NCBI GenBank assembly: GCA_016209015.1
Contig: JACQWY010000023.1
Location: 62,001 to 126,000 of the forward strand
Length of the DNA stretch: 64,000 nt
Source of the DNA: Gammaproteobacteria bacterium
Lineage (GTDB): Bacteria; Pseudomonadota; Gammaproteobacteria; Ga0077536
Reading direction: 5' to 3'
Both the position numbers and the translations under genes were made by a program. Below, piece by piece: positions 1 to 8,605 of the stretch (position 1 is its first letter; every line of letters begins with the position of its first letter). The notes under the pieces were generated by a model. It had not been told where the DNA came from, did not search any database, and was given only the letters and a program-made list of their open reading frames with translations.

Positions 1-1
1 C

Positions 2-340
2 GAGAGCGCGCTGCAGGCGAGCGTCGACACGTATCGCAAGCTGATGCGCTGGGGCAATTACGAAGAGGCCGGACAGTACGTGCGGGCGAAGGACGGCAAG
101 ACGACGCTGCCGGATTACCGCACGCTGCACAACTACAAGATCGTCGGCTATCACGTCGGCGAGATGATCATGTCCGAGAAAGGCGAAGAGGCGCGGGTCG
201 TGAGCTACGTCGACTACTACGACGTCGACTCGGGCTCGACCTCGACGCTGCGCGACGACCAGTACTGGTGGTACGACGCCGAGCGCAAGCACTGGTATCT
301 CGGCTCGCCGCTCCCGAAATTCGGCCCCGCGGCGCGCTGA
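2..340 (+). CDS. Hypothetical protein, C-terminal part (5' end outside window)
   Basis: The frame is open from the first bases of the window, so the gene starts upstream; an internal ATG at 44 is only the first visible Met. About 112 residues are visible, ending in TGA at 338-340. The segment is hydrophilic with many Tyr/Trp residues (for example YVDYYDVD and QYWWYDAERKHWYL) and looks like a small beta-rich soluble or periplasmic domain. I do not recognise the family with certainty. It converges with the SDR gene, whose stop lies 2 bases further on. Confidence 0.7.
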   Translation, partial: ESALQASVDTYRKLMRWGNYEEAGQYVRAKDGKTTLPDYRTLHNYKIVGYHVGEMIMSEKGEEARVVSYVDYYDVDSGSTSTLRDDQYWWYDAERKHWYLGSPLPKFGPAAR

Positions 341-342
341 GC

Positions 343-1068
343 TCAATCGTAGATGCTGCGCCCGCCGTCCACTGCGAGGACCTGACCGGTCACGTAATGC
401 GCGCCGGCGAGATAACACACGGCGCCTGCGACGTCTTCTACGCTGCCGCAGCGCGCGAGCGGAATGCGCGCGAGGACCGCAGCCTGTTCCCCGGCATCGC
501 CTTGCTCCGGCCACAGTATCGCGCCGGGCGCGACCGCGTTCACGCGGACGGCGGGCGCGAGGTCGCGCGCGAGCGCCTTCGTGAGGCCCACGAGCCCCGC
601 TTTCGAGCTGCAGTAGATGGCATGCGCGACCTTGGGGCGTTCGGCGTAGACGTCCACGAGATTCACGATCGCACCGCCCGCGGCCCGCAATGCGGCGGCG
701 GCTGCGCGGGCGAGCAGATAGGGTGCGCGGAGATTGATGTCGATGATGCGATCGAAAGCCAAGGCGTCGGCCGCGGCGAGCGGCGTCTCTTCGAACGTCG
801 CGGCATTGTTCACGAGCAGATCGAGTCGTCCCCAGTGCGCGATCACCTCCGTGACGAGCGTCGCGGCGGCCGCCGGCTCGGCGAGATCGGCGACGTGCAC
901 GCTGCTGCTCCCGGTCCTTGCGTCCTCGAACGCGGCCGCGAGCGCGACCGCCTCGGACGTGGAGCGCCGGCAATGCAGCGCGATCGCATAGCCGCCGGCG
1001 TGGAGTTGGCGCGCGATCCCGGCGCCGACCCGGCGCGACGCGCCGGTGACGAGTGCGATTCTCTGCAT
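343..1068 (-). CDS. Pteridine reductase-like short-chain dehydrogenase/reductase
   Basis: Classical SDR of 241 residues. The Rossmann glycine motif TGASRRVG sits at about residues 7-14, the NNA motif (LLVNNAATFEE) near 85, and the catalytic YxxxK appears as YCSSK near 150, followed by VRVNAVAPGAI and a C-terminal VDGG. The basic residues after the first glycine (SRR) suggest NADPH. The pattern fits the FolM/pteridine reductase branch, which reduces dihydropterins, but substrate is inferred only. I start at the ATG at 1068, where homology begins, rather than 54 bases upstream. It is divergent from the methyltransferase gene across about 70 bases. Confidence 0.82.
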   Translation of the reverse strand: MQRIALVTGASRRVGAGIARQLHAGGYAIALHCRRSTSEAVALAAAFEDARTGSSSVHVADLAEPAAAATLVTEVIAHWGRLDLLVNNAATFEETPLAAADALAFDRIIDINLRAPYLLARAAAAALRAAGGAIVNLVDVYAERPKVAHAIYCSSKAGLVGLTKALARDLAPAVRVNAVAPGAILWPEQGDAGEQAAVLARIPLARCGSVEDVAGAVCYLAGAHYVTGQVLAVDGGRSIYD

Positions 1069-1139
1069 GCTTGGGCCCGACCCGGAACGAATTCGACTAT
1101 GATGCGGACACGGCGCCCGCATCGCGCGCCGAACGATCT

Positions 1140-2321
1140 ATGGAACACCACGCGAGATTACCCGATCCCGGTGCCGACGAGATAGCGGCCTCGGAAAGCC
1201 TGCGAGCCGCCATTTGCGCGGCGATCGATGCGCACGACGGTTTCCTGTGCTTCGATGAGTTCATGGCCCGCGCACTCTACACGCCAGGTCTAGGCTATTA
1301 CGTCGGCGGCGCCCCGAAGTTCGGCGCAGGCGGCGATTTCGTCACTGCGCCCGAGATCTCGCCGCTCTACGGTGCCTGCATCGCATTGCAGTGCCGGCAG
1401 GTCTTCGAACGCACCGGCGGTTGCGAGATCCTCGAATTCGGCGGCGGCACGGGACGCCTGTGCGCGAGCATCCTCGGCACGCTCGCGGAGACGGGCAGTC
1501 CGCCGGAGCGCTATTCCATCCTCGAACTGAGTCCCGAACTGCGCGAGCGCCAGCGTGCACTGCTCGAGCGCGATCAGCCGGCGCTGCTGCCGCGTGTCGT
1601 GTGGTTGTCCGAACCGCCGGCGAGTCCCATCTGCGGCGTCGTGCTCGCGAATGAAATCCTCGATGCGCTGCCGGTGCGTATTTTCCATCTCGCGCACGGC
1701 GCTGTGCTCGAGCGCGGCGTGGGATACGAAGGCAGCAGGCTGGTCTGGCGCGAACGCTCCGCCGCCGCGGAGTTTTCCGCCATCGTGCTCGGGCGTCTGG
1801 AATGCGCGGGCACGGCAGCCGCCGGACCGTATGTTTCGGAGATCAACGCAGGACTCGAGCCCTGGGTCGCGGATCTCGCACGCTTTCTCGATCGCGGCGT
1901 CGCGTTGCTCGCCGACTACGGTTATCCGCGCCGCGAGTACTACCATCCGGGCCGCAGCGCCGGCACGCTCATGTGCCACTACCGTCATCACGCGCACGAC
2001 GATCCTTTGTGGTATCCGGGGCTGCAGGACATCACCGCGCACGTCGATTTCACCGCCGTCGCGGAGGCCGCGGACGAAGCCGGCTTGGCGATCGCGGGCT
2101 TCGCCGAGCAGGCGAGCTTCCTCGCCGCCTGCGGCATCACCGATCTCGCCGCCGCGCGATTGGCACGCGACTTCAACGCCGCGCATGCGCTGGCGAACGA
2201 GCTCAAGCGGCTGCTTCTGCCGAGTCACATGGGCACGCGTTTCAAAATCATCGCGCTCGCGCGCGGCTGCGCGGAGCCCTTGCTCGGCTTCGAGCTGCGG
2301 GACGATCGGCACCGGCTGTGA
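1140..2321 (+). CDS. MidA/NDUFAF7-type SAM-dependent methyltransferase
   Basis: 393 residues; belongs to the family once called DUF185, whose mitochondrial member NDUFAF7 methylates an arginine of a complex I subunit. Near residues 60-75 is the segment GGDFVTAPEISPLYG, and the SAM-binding loop follows as ILEFGGGTGRL at about 98-108. LANEILDALPVRIF, typical of the family, lies near 180. The start at 1140 gives the usual family length; an upstream in-frame start would run into the divergent SDR promoter region. The substrate in bacteria is not established. A nuo operon is not in the window, so the complex I link cannot be tested here. Confidence 0.85.
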   Translation: MEHHARLPDPGADEIAASESLRAAICAAIDAHDGFLCFDEFMARALYTPGLGYYVGGAPKFGAGGDFVTAPEISPLYGACIALQCRQVFERTGGCEILEFGGGTGRLCASILGTLAETGSPPERYSILELSPELRERQRALLERDQPALLPRVVWLSEPPASPICGVVLANEILDALPVRIFHLAHGAVLERGVGYEGSRLVWRERSAAAEFSAIVLGRLECAGTAAAGPYVSEINAGLEPWVADLARFLDRGVALLADYGYPRREYYHPGRSAGTLMCHYRHHAHDDPLWYPGLQDITAHVDFTAVAEAADEAGLAIAGFAEQASFLAACGITDLAAARLARDFNAAHALANELKRLLLPSHMGTRFKIIALARGCAEPLLGFELRDDRHRL

Positions 2322-2389
2322 AGGGTATACGCTAAAGAATAGGCCTCAGAGGCACGCTAAGCTCCGGCAGTCGGGAGAAGGATCAGCCC

Positions 2390-3304
2390 ATGTCCATACT
2401 CGAAACCACGCGTTCCACGCATCAGGTCGTGATGTTCGTCGACATCGCGGGCAGCACCGCGCTCTACGAGGCGCTCGGCGACGAGCGCGCCCGGGAGCTG
2501 ACCACGCGCCGCCTCGAGGTGCTCGCGACGATCGCCCGCGACAACAACGGCCGCATCGCCGCGGAGCTCGGCGACGAGCTGATGTGCTTCTTCGCGCAAC
2601 CCGGTGATGCGGCCGCCTGTGCATGCCAGATCCACGCGCGCCTCGCCGAACTCGCGCAGGCCGAGCCCGGGGTGCCGCCGGTCGCGGTGCGCATCGGCAT
2701 GCATTACGGACCGGGCTTCGGGCGCAAGGAGGATCTGTCGGAGGAGACGGCGAAGCTCGGCCACTGGGCGGCCCGCAATGCGAAGCCCGAGCAGACGCTC
2801 GCGACCGAACCGGTCGTGGCGGCGCTGCCGCGGATCTACAAAGCGGTCTCGCGCTACGTCGACGACGAGACCTGGAATTTCGTCTCGCTGAGCCATCTCG
2901 CGCTCTACGAAATCATCTGGGACGTCGAGGCCGTGACGGCCTGCGCGGTCGAGGAGACGGGCAAGCCCGAGCCGAAGCGCTATGAAGCCGTCGAGCTCTC
3001 GTCGGCTCACGGCGTGATCCGAGTCAACGCCGAGCGACCCGTCGTGTCGGTCGGCCGCGCCCAGCACAACGATTTGATGCTCGTGCAGGATTTCGTGTCC
3101 CGGCAGCACTTCAGCGCGCAGTTCAGCCGGGGTCGCTGCACGATCACGGACAAGAGCACGAACGGTACGCTCGTCATCCCGCGCGGCGGCGAGCGTCATC
3201 TCGTCAAACGCGAGACCTACCCGCTGCACGGCGATGGGGTCATCGTCCTCGGCGAACCCGGCCAGGACGCGGCGAACTCCGTCATCTATTACGTCTGTCG
3301 GTGA
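2390..3304 (+). CDS. Class III nucleotidyl cyclase homologue with C-terminal FHA domain
   Basis: 304 residues in two domains. Residues 12-190 resemble a class III adenylate/guanylate cyclase: VMFVDIAGSTALYE carries the first metal Asp (D18) and ELGDELMCFF the second (D62). The purine-specifying Lys before the GD pair is replaced (Ala), and the VNxAxR stretch reads GHWAAR, so the catalytic Asn is His while the Arg remains. Cyclase activity is therefore doubtful. Residues 205-300 form an FHA phosphothreonine-binding domain (VGR, SRQH, STNGT). A Shine-Dalgarno-like AAGGAT lies before the ATG. It converges on cca. Probably a signalling protein joining phospho-Thr recognition to a cyclase fold. 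Confidence 0.8.
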   Translation: MSILETTRSTHQVVMFVDIAGSTALYEALGDERARELTTRRLEVLATIARDNNGRIAAELGDELMCFFAQPGDAAACACQIHARLAELAQAEPGVPPVAVRIGMHYGPGFGRKEDLSEETAKLGHWAARNAKPEQTLATEPVVAALPRIYKAVSRYVDDETWNFVSLSHLALYEIIWDVEAVTACAVEETGKPEPKRYEAVELSSAHGVIRVNAERPVVSVGRAQHNDLMLVQDFVSRQHFSAQFSRGRCTITDKSTNGTLVIPRGGERHLVKRETYPLHGDGVIVLGEPGQDAANSVIYYVCR

Positions 3305-3313
3305 ACGCGTGCG

Positions 3314-4525
3314 CTAGCGCCGCGCCGCCGCTTCGAGGACGGCGACACGCGCGGCTCTTATCGCGTCCTTGAGCGCGGCCCCGGTCACGCCGCCCGCCGC
3401 GATCTTCCCGGCATCGACGGCCGCCACGCGCTCGCGCGCCGCGCGCAGATGCGCGCTCTGCGGATAGGGATCGTCCGCGCGTCCGCCGCGGCCCTGGGCG
3501 TCGATCTCGCACGCCGCCAGAATTTCGGCGAAACGTTCCGGCCGGCGCAGCGCGTCGAGCGATTCCAGCAAATCGAGCGTCGTCGCGGCCTTGAGCTCGA
3601 GCGCGCGATGCACGCGCGGATGTTCCCGGGTGACGAGAATCGCGAGCTCGCGGTAATCGCGCGGCACCTTTAGGCGATCGCAGAAAGCCTGCACGAGCGG
3701 CACGCCGCGATGCTCGTGGCCGTAGTGATGCGGCAGGATCTCCGGCGGTGTCGTGCCCTTGCCGAAATCGTGGACGAGCACCGCGAAGCGTATCGTCACG
3801 CCGACGCCGCGTGCCGCCGCGAGACGCAAGGCGAGCAGCATGTGCGCGCCGGTATCGATCTCAGGATGATATTTCGCCGGCTGCGGCACGCCGAACAGGC
3901 GATCGAGCTCCGGAATGAGCACCGCGAGCGCGCCGCATCCGCGCAGCACTTCGACGAAGCGCCAGGGATGCGGCTCGCCGAGCGCGCGCTCGAGCTCCGT
4001 CCAGACGCGCTCGGCGACGAGCGCATCGAGCTCGCCTGAGGCGCTCATCTCGCGCATCAGCGCGAGCGTCTCCGGCGCGACCGCGAAATCGAAGCGCGCC
4101 GCAAAGCGCGCGACGCGCAGCACCCGCAGCGGATCCTCGACGAACGCGCCCGTGACGTGGCGAAGGATCCCGGCGTCGAGGTCTGCGCGTCCGCCGTAAG
4201 GATCGACGAGCGTGCCCGACGAGTCGCGCGCCATCGCATTGATCGTCAGGTCGCGTCGCGCCAGATCCTCCTCCAGCGTCACAGCCGGATCGGCGTGGAC
4301 GGCGAAACCCCGATAGCCGGGTGCCGTCTTGCGCTCGGTGCGGGCGAGCGCGTATTCCTCTTTCGTCTGCGGATGCAGGAACACCGGGAAATCGCGTCCG
4401 ACAGGACGATAACCGAGCGCGATCATCTGCTCCGTCGTCGCGCCGACCACGACCCAGTCGCGGTCCTGTACGGGCCGCCCCAGCAGCCCGTCGCGCACGA
4501 CGCCGCCGACTTCGTAGATTTCCAC
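3314..4525 (-). CDS. cca: CCA-adding enzyme / multifunctional tRNA nucleotidyltransferase
   Basis: Adds or repairs the 3' CCA of tRNAs. About 403 residues, close to the E. coli enzyme (412). The N-terminus reads EIYEVGGVVRDGLLG and then DRDWVVVG, giving the class II nucleotidyltransferase GG and DxD metal motifs; RRDLTINAMA and RVLRVARFAARF follow. An HD phosphohydrolase domain is present (LVHDFGKG, near residue 235). No ATG fits: the start aligned with homologues is a GTG at 4525, next to another GTG at 4528. It is the last gene of a leftward series slt-SDR-cca with short gaps. Confidence 0.93.
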   Translation of the reverse strand: MEIYEVGGVVRDGLLGRPVQDRDWVVVGATTEQMIALGYRPVGRDFPVFLHPQTKEEYALARTERKTAPGYRGFAVHADPAVTLEEDLARRDLTINAMARDSSGTLVDPYGGRADLDAGILRHVTGAFVEDPLRVLRVARFAARFDFAVAPETLALMREMSASGELDALVAERVWTELERALGEPHPWRFVEVLRGCGALAVLIPELDRLFGVPQPAKYHPEIDTGAHMLLALRLAAARGVGVTIRFAVLVHDFGKGTTPPEILPHHYGHEHRGVPLVQAFCDRLKVPRDYRELAILVTREHPRVHRALELKAATTLDLLESLDALRRPERFAEILAACEIDAQGRGGRADDPYPQSAHLRAARERVAAVDAGKIAAGGVTGAALKDAIRAARVAVLEAAARR

Positions 4526-4539
4526 CACGGCTCGCGGCG

Positions 4540-5487
4540 TCAGCGCCGCGCACCCCGCCGAAGGTCGTCGTAGCGGCGACGCTCGGCGCGGCCGCCGAGA
4601 TAGGCGGGCACGATCGCGCGGATCGAGCGGGGTGTGATGTCGAGCGCGTCGAAACCGGGGTGCGCGCCGCAGACGCTCGGGACGCCGAGCGAACGCAGAT
4701 TGTCGCGCGAGAACGGCTTGCCCGGGACGAATTCGCAGAGCTCGGCCTGCAGCCGCGACAGTGCGCCCCCGAGCGGCAGGATGAGCCGCGTCACACCGAG
4801 GAGGCCGGCGGTGTAATCGACGATCTCGCGCAGCGTCCAGGTTTCGGGGCCGCCGAGATCGTAGGTGTGCCCCGACGTCGCGGGATCGTCGAGGGCGCGG
4901 ATGATCGCCGCCGCCACGTCGCCGACGTAGACGGGCTGGAAGCGCGCGTCGGCACCGGCGAGCGGCAACGCGGGCGCGAGCCGCAGCAATCCGGCGAAGC
5001 GGTTGAAGAACGAATCGCCAGGACCGAACACGACAGAAGGTCTGAGGATCGTCACGTCGAGGTCGTCGGCGGCACGCAATACCTGCTCCGCTTGGCCCTT
5101 CGTGCGCAGGTAGTGGCTCGGCGCATCGGGCGCGGCGGCGAGGCTGCTCACCTGCACGAGGCGGCGCACGCCCGTCGCGCGACAGGCGGCGACGAGCGTC
5201 GTCGCGAGCTCGACGTGGGCGCGCCGGAAGCCGCGTCCGTCGTCGCGACGCTCGTTCAGGATGCCGATCAGATTGACGACTGCCCCGCACCCCTCGAGCC
5301 CCGCCGCGAGCTGGCCAGGGTCGTGCACGTCGGCTTCGAGGATGTCGACGTGCGGCAGGAGCCACAATGATTGCGCATGCCCGCGGCGGCGCGTGAGGAC
5401 GCGCACGCGCCACGGGCTGCCGGCGAGCGCGGCGGCGAGATGTCCGCCGAGGAAGCCGCTGCCGCCGAGGACCGCGACGAGGGGCAT
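4540..5487 (-). CDS. NDUFA9-like atypical SDR (NAD(P)-binding epimerase family)
   Basis: 315 residues from the ATG at 5487. The N-terminal VAVLGGSGFLGGHL is the GxxGxxG dinucleotide motif; VVNLIGIL, VQVSSLAA, YLRTKGQAE and LRPSVVFGPGD are in the order seen in NDUFA9-like and NmrA/epimerase-type atypical SDRs. YLRTK supplies the Tyr and Lys, but such proteins often bind NADPH without a known reaction. Its stop lies 14 bases before the cca start, and it starts 10 bases after the slt stop, so the three are likely co-transcribed. Function is inferred only at family level. Confidence 0.8.
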   Translation of the reverse strand: MPLVAVLGGSGFLGGHLAAALAGSPWRVRVLTRRRGHAQSLWLLPHVDILEADVHDPGQLAAGLEGCGAVVNLIGILNERRDDGRGFRRAHVELATTLVAACRATGVRRLVQVSSLAAAPDAPSHYLRTKGQAEQVLRAADDLDVTILRPSVVFGPGDSFFNRFAGLLRLAPALPLAGADARFQPVYVGDVAAAIIRALDDPATSGHTYDLGGPETWTLREIVDYTAGLLGVTRLILPLGGALSRLQAELCEFVPGKPFSRDNLRSLGVPSVCGAHPGFDALDITPRSIRAIVPAYLGGRAERRRYDDLRRGARR

Positions 5488-5497
5488 CACCGGTGTC

Positions 5498-7447
5498 TCA
5501 ACAATGCGGGGCGCCGGGCGCGGCATCCGCGCCGACGGCGATGAGCCGATCGGACATCGAACTCGCCCGGCCGGCGAGCCGGTATTCGTAGATCGTCGCG
5601 TAGTACATGGTGCGGCGGACGTACTCCCGGGTCTCGAGAAAGGGGATGGTATCGATCCATACGTCGGCGGGCACGCAACCGGATTTCGCCACCCAGGATC
5701 GCACGCGGTTCGGTCCCGCGTTGTAGGCGGCAGCCGCGAGCTGAAAGCTGCCGCCGAAGCCCGCGAGCACCTGGCGCAGGTATTCGCTGCCTACGGCGAT
5801 GTTCTTCTCGACCTCGAAGAGCTCGTGCGGTCCCTTGAGGCGCAGCCCGAGCTTCTTCGCCGTCTCGAGCCCCGTCGCCGGCATGAGCTGCATGAGCCCG
5901 AGCGCGCCGGTCGGGGAGCGCGCCTCGGTCATGAACGCGCTCTCGGCGCGGATGATGCTGAACACCACCTCCGGCCTGATCTGGCGCTTGTGCGCAAAAT
6001 TGTAGACGAGGTCCTTGTGTACCGTCGGGAAGCGCAGGCCCAGATCGTCGTAGGACTCGATCTTGCCGGTGGCGAAAATCGCCCGGTCGTACCAACCCCA
6101 TTCGTACGCATAATGCGCGGCGATCTCGATTTCGCGGTTCGTCATCCGCGTCAGCTCGTGCTGCCACTCCTGACGCGCTTCGCCGCGCAGGCCGAGCCGC
6201 TGGAACTCGCGTGCCCGCTGCATGCCCGGCCGCGCGCCGACGGCCGCTAACTCTTCCTCGGTCGGCGAGATTGCATGATCGCCCATCGCGTACGGCTGCT
6301 CGAGGCGATCGCTCGCGAGGAAGCCGTAGTAGTCGCGCTGCCGCGCGAGCTCCTGGAAGACGCGCTTCGCGCCCGCGGGGTCGCCCGTCGCTTCGAGCGC
6401 ACGCGCCCGCCAATAGCGCCAGGCGAGCGGGTTCACTTTCGGCATCGCCGGCTTCTCGGTCCAGCGTGCGAGCTCGCGCCAAGCCTGGCTCTCGAGCGCG
6501 GCGCGAAGCTGCTGGACTTCGACCGCGCCGTCGACGACTGGGGGCGGGACGAGGTCCAGCAGCGCGAGTTTCTGCGGGTGATCGATCGCGGCGGCCGCGA
6601 GTGCAAGGTGCCGCGCGGCGCGGCCCTGTTCGTCCGGCGTGAAGGCGTAGCGCGTCGAGATCGCGGCCCAGCCGGCGCGCGCCTTCTCGACGTCGCGCAT
6701 GGCGAGACCCTTCACGGCGTGGATCAGGATTTCGCGCACTTGCGGCGTGTCGGGGCCGAGCGGATCCGGGCCGAAGGCCCGGTCCGGCAACTGGTGGACG
6801 ACGAGCCAGGTATCGGCGAGCGCTTTAAGCTCGGGCGCCGTGAGCCTCGCCGCGCTGCTGCGGGCGAGCGCAGGCTGGCCGGCCTCGAGTGCGAGCGCGA
6901 TGCGCTTCCAGACGAGCTCGTCGTCGATCTCGTGGCGCTCGACGAGATACGTGAAGGCCTCGTCGCATTCCTTGGGCTGGCCTCGGCCGTTCAACCACAG
7001 CGGCCGCGCATCGGACAACAAGTGCACGGTATCGCCGGTCTCGAGCCGCGCCTGCAGCACGAGGCAGCGCAGGATCGCGTCGCGCTGCGGCTCGTAATCG
7101 CTCGAGTACGCTTCCCAGTGCCGGGCGCGGGCGAGCGCGCGCAGCCATTCCGTGCGCAGCCGCCCGGCGAGCAGCGAGCCCGCGTAGTCGTGCAGGAAGG
7201 CGCGTACCTCGGCCGTCGGCAGCGTGCCCAGGCGCGCGCGGATCTCCTCGTAACGGAGATACTGATAGAGAGGATAGTGCTCGAGGCCGGCGGCGATCTT
7301 GCGCGCGAAGACGAGCTTGCCCGCCTGGATCGCCCGGTAGACGTTGCCGAAACGGTGGCGCTGCGCGCTGTAGTCGGCTTCCGCCGCCGGCTCGGCGAGC
7401 GCTGTGGTGGCGAAGGAGAGGATGAGTAGTAGAGCGCGTAGTCTCAT
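5498..7447 (-). CDS. slt: Soluble lytic murein transglycosylase (Slt70 type)
   Basis: 649 residues, matching E. coli Slt70 (645). An N-terminal signal peptide (MRLRALLLILSFATTALA) directs it to the periplasm. A long helical superhelix (residues 25-430) precedes the catalytic domain, where IIRAESAF carries the catalytic Glu near residue 475, followed by SPTGALGLMQLMPATG and AAAAYNAGPNRV. It cleaves glycan strands to 1,6-anhydromuropeptides; the product anhydroMurNAc is the substrate of AnmK, encoded at 61 kb. The start at 7447 is chosen for the signal peptide. First gene of the slt-SDR-cca group. Confidence 0.94.
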   Translation of the reverse strand: MRLRALLLILSFATTALAEPAAEADYSAQRHRFGNVYRAIQAGKLVFARKIAAGLEHYPLYQYLRYEEIRARLGTLPTAEVRAFLHDYAGSLLAGRLRTEWLRALARARHWEAYSSDYEPQRDAILRCLVLQARLETGDTVHLLSDARPLWLNGRGQPKECDEAFTYLVERHEIDDELVWKRIALALEAGQPALARSSAARLTAPELKALADTWLVVHQLPDRAFGPDPLGPDTPQVREILIHAVKGLAMRDVEKARAGWAAISTRYAFTPDEQGRAARHLALAAAAIDHPQKLALLDLVPPPVVDGAVEVQQLRAALESQAWRELARWTEKPAMPKVNPLAWRYWRARALEATGDPAGAKRVFQELARQRDYYGFLASDRLEQPYAMGDHAISPTEEELAAVGARPGMQRAREFQRLGLRGEARQEWQHELTRMTNREIEIAAHYAYEWGWYDRAIFATGKIESYDDLGLRFPTVHKDLVYNFAHKRQIRPEVVFSIIRAESAFMTEARSPTGALGLMQLMPATGLETAKKLGLRLKGPHELFEVEKNIAVGSEYLRQVLAGFGGSFQLAAAAYNAGPNRVRSWVAKSGCVPADVWIDTIPFLETREYVRRTMYYATIYEYRLAGRASSMSDRLIAVGADAAPGAPHC

Positions 7448-7523
7448 GGTCGGGCACGGATTTCGACGCGCCATTCTCTCCGGGAGATCCCGCGTGCGCA
7501 ACCGGCGTTCCCATGGCGCGCGA

Positions 7524-7532
7524 TGCTAGAAT
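7524..7532 (+). promoter_or_regulatory. Putative extended -10 promoter before the nitroreductase gene
   Basis: TGC followed by TAGAAT (five of six bases of the sigma-70 -10 box, with an extended TG) lies 64 bases before the nitroreductase ATG in the gap between divergent slt and this gene. No good -35 box is visible. Candidate only. Confidence 0.35.
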
Positions 7533-7595
7533 GCGGCCTCGCCGCGACGGCCGCGTCCGTCGTGCGGCGAGCCCGATCCCGAGCAGAGTAGAACG

Positions 7596-8171
7596 ATGTC
7601 ACAGACCCCCAGCCCGAGCGGCGCCGCAGCCGTCGCCTCCGCGATCCGCGAACGCCGCACGATTCACGAATTCCGGCCGCAGATACCTTCCCGCGATCTC
7701 GTGCTCGAGGCGATCGAGCACGCGCGCTGGGCGCCGAATCATCACCGTACCGAGCCCTGGCATTTCTATTTCCTCGCACCCGAGGCCGCGCAGCGCATCT
7801 CCGAGCTCAATGCCGAGCTCGAGCGCGCGAAGCAGGGTGAGCAGGCGGCGGCTTCGAAGCTGCAGCGCTGGATGACGATGCCGGGCTGGCTCGTCATCAC
7901 CTGCGAGCGCAACGCCGACGAAATCCGCGAGCGCGAGGACTTCGCGGCCTGTTGCTGCGCCGTGCAGAACTTCATGCTGTACCTGTGGACGCAAGGCGTC
8001 GGCGTGAAGTGGGCGACGGGCGCGGTGACGCGTGACCCGAACTTCTATTCGACGCTCGGTTTGGATGCCTCGGTCTGCCGCGTCGTCGGATTGTTCTGGT
8101 ACGGTTATCCCGCGGTCGTGCCGGAACAGACGCGCAAGCCGCTCGCGGCGATCGTGAGCGAGCTGTCCTGA
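7596..8171 (+). CDS. Nitroreductase-family FMN oxidoreductase
   Basis: 191 residues, the short single-domain size of YdjA/TdsD-like nitroreductases. IRERRTIHEFRP near residue 20 is the FMN-phosphate-binding start of the family; EHARWAPNHHRTEPWHFYF follows, and the C-terminal part has VVGLFWYGYP. Members reduce nitro compounds, quinones or enones with NAD(P)H, or act in cofactor recycling. The natural substrate here is unknown. Seven bases separate it from the YjbQ gene, so the two are likely co-transcribed. Confidence 0.85.
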   Translation: MSQTPSPSGAAAVASAIRERRTIHEFRPQIPSRDLVLEAIEHARWAPNHHRTEPWHFYFLAPEAAQRISELNAELERAKQGEQAAASKLQRWMTMPGWLVITCERNADEIREREDFAACCCAVQNFMLYLWTQGVGVKWATGAVTRDPNFYSTLGLDASVCRVVGLFWYGYPAVVPEQTRKPLAAIVSELS

Positions 8172-8178
8172 GCACGGC

Positions 8179-8598
8179 ATGGTCGCGCAGCAGGAGCTCG
8201 ACGTTCCGACGCGTGGCCGTGGCAGCTACGAGATCACCGCGGAAATCGCCTCGCTCGTCCGCAGCGCCGGACTCGCCGTCGGCCTCTGCAACGTCTTCAT
8301 CCGCCACACCAGCGCCTCGCTCATCCTCTGCGAGAATGCCGATTCCGACGTGCGGCGCGATCTCGAGACGTTCATGGCGCGCCTCGTGCCGGATGGTGAT
8401 CCCGGTTTCGTGCACGACAGCGAAGGCGACGACGACATGCCGGCGCACGTGCGTTCGGTGCTCACGTCGTCGAGTGTGACGATCCCCGTCGCGGGCGGGC
8501 GGCTCGCGCTCGGAAGCTGGCAGGGTCTCTATCTCTGGGAACATCGCACCGCGCCGCACCGGCGCAGCGTGCTCGTCACGCTGTACGGCGAACGCTGA
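8179..8598 (+). CDS. YjbQ/UPF0047 family protein (secondary thiamine-phosphate synthase)
   Basis: 139 residues, the usual size. The family signature is clear: LCNVFIRHTSASLILCENAD, then FVHDSEGDDDMPAHVRSVL and a C-terminal LGSWQGLYLWEHR. The His, Asp and Glu residues of these blocks make the putative metal or active site. The E. coli protein has a weak thiamine-phosphate synthase activity in vivo that is probably not its main role. True thiE is at 56.4 kb, so redundancy for thiamine is unlikely to be why the gene is kept. Downstream of and close to the nitroreductase gene; converges with hemH. Confidence 0.9.
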   Translation: MVAQQELDVPTRGRGSYEITAEIASLVRSAGLAVGLCNVFIRHTSASLILCENADSDVRRDLETFMARLVPDGDPGFVHDSEGDDDMPAHVRSVLTSSSVTIPVAGGRLALGSWQGLYLWEHRTAPHRRSVLVTLYGER

Positions 8599-8605
8599 GC
8601 CGCCC

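Noticed and set aside
4321-5370. Long plus-strand frame of 349 codons opposite cca and the SDR gene
   Set aside because: Arg/Ala-rich shadow of GC-rich codons with no domain; the minus-strand genes have clear motifs.
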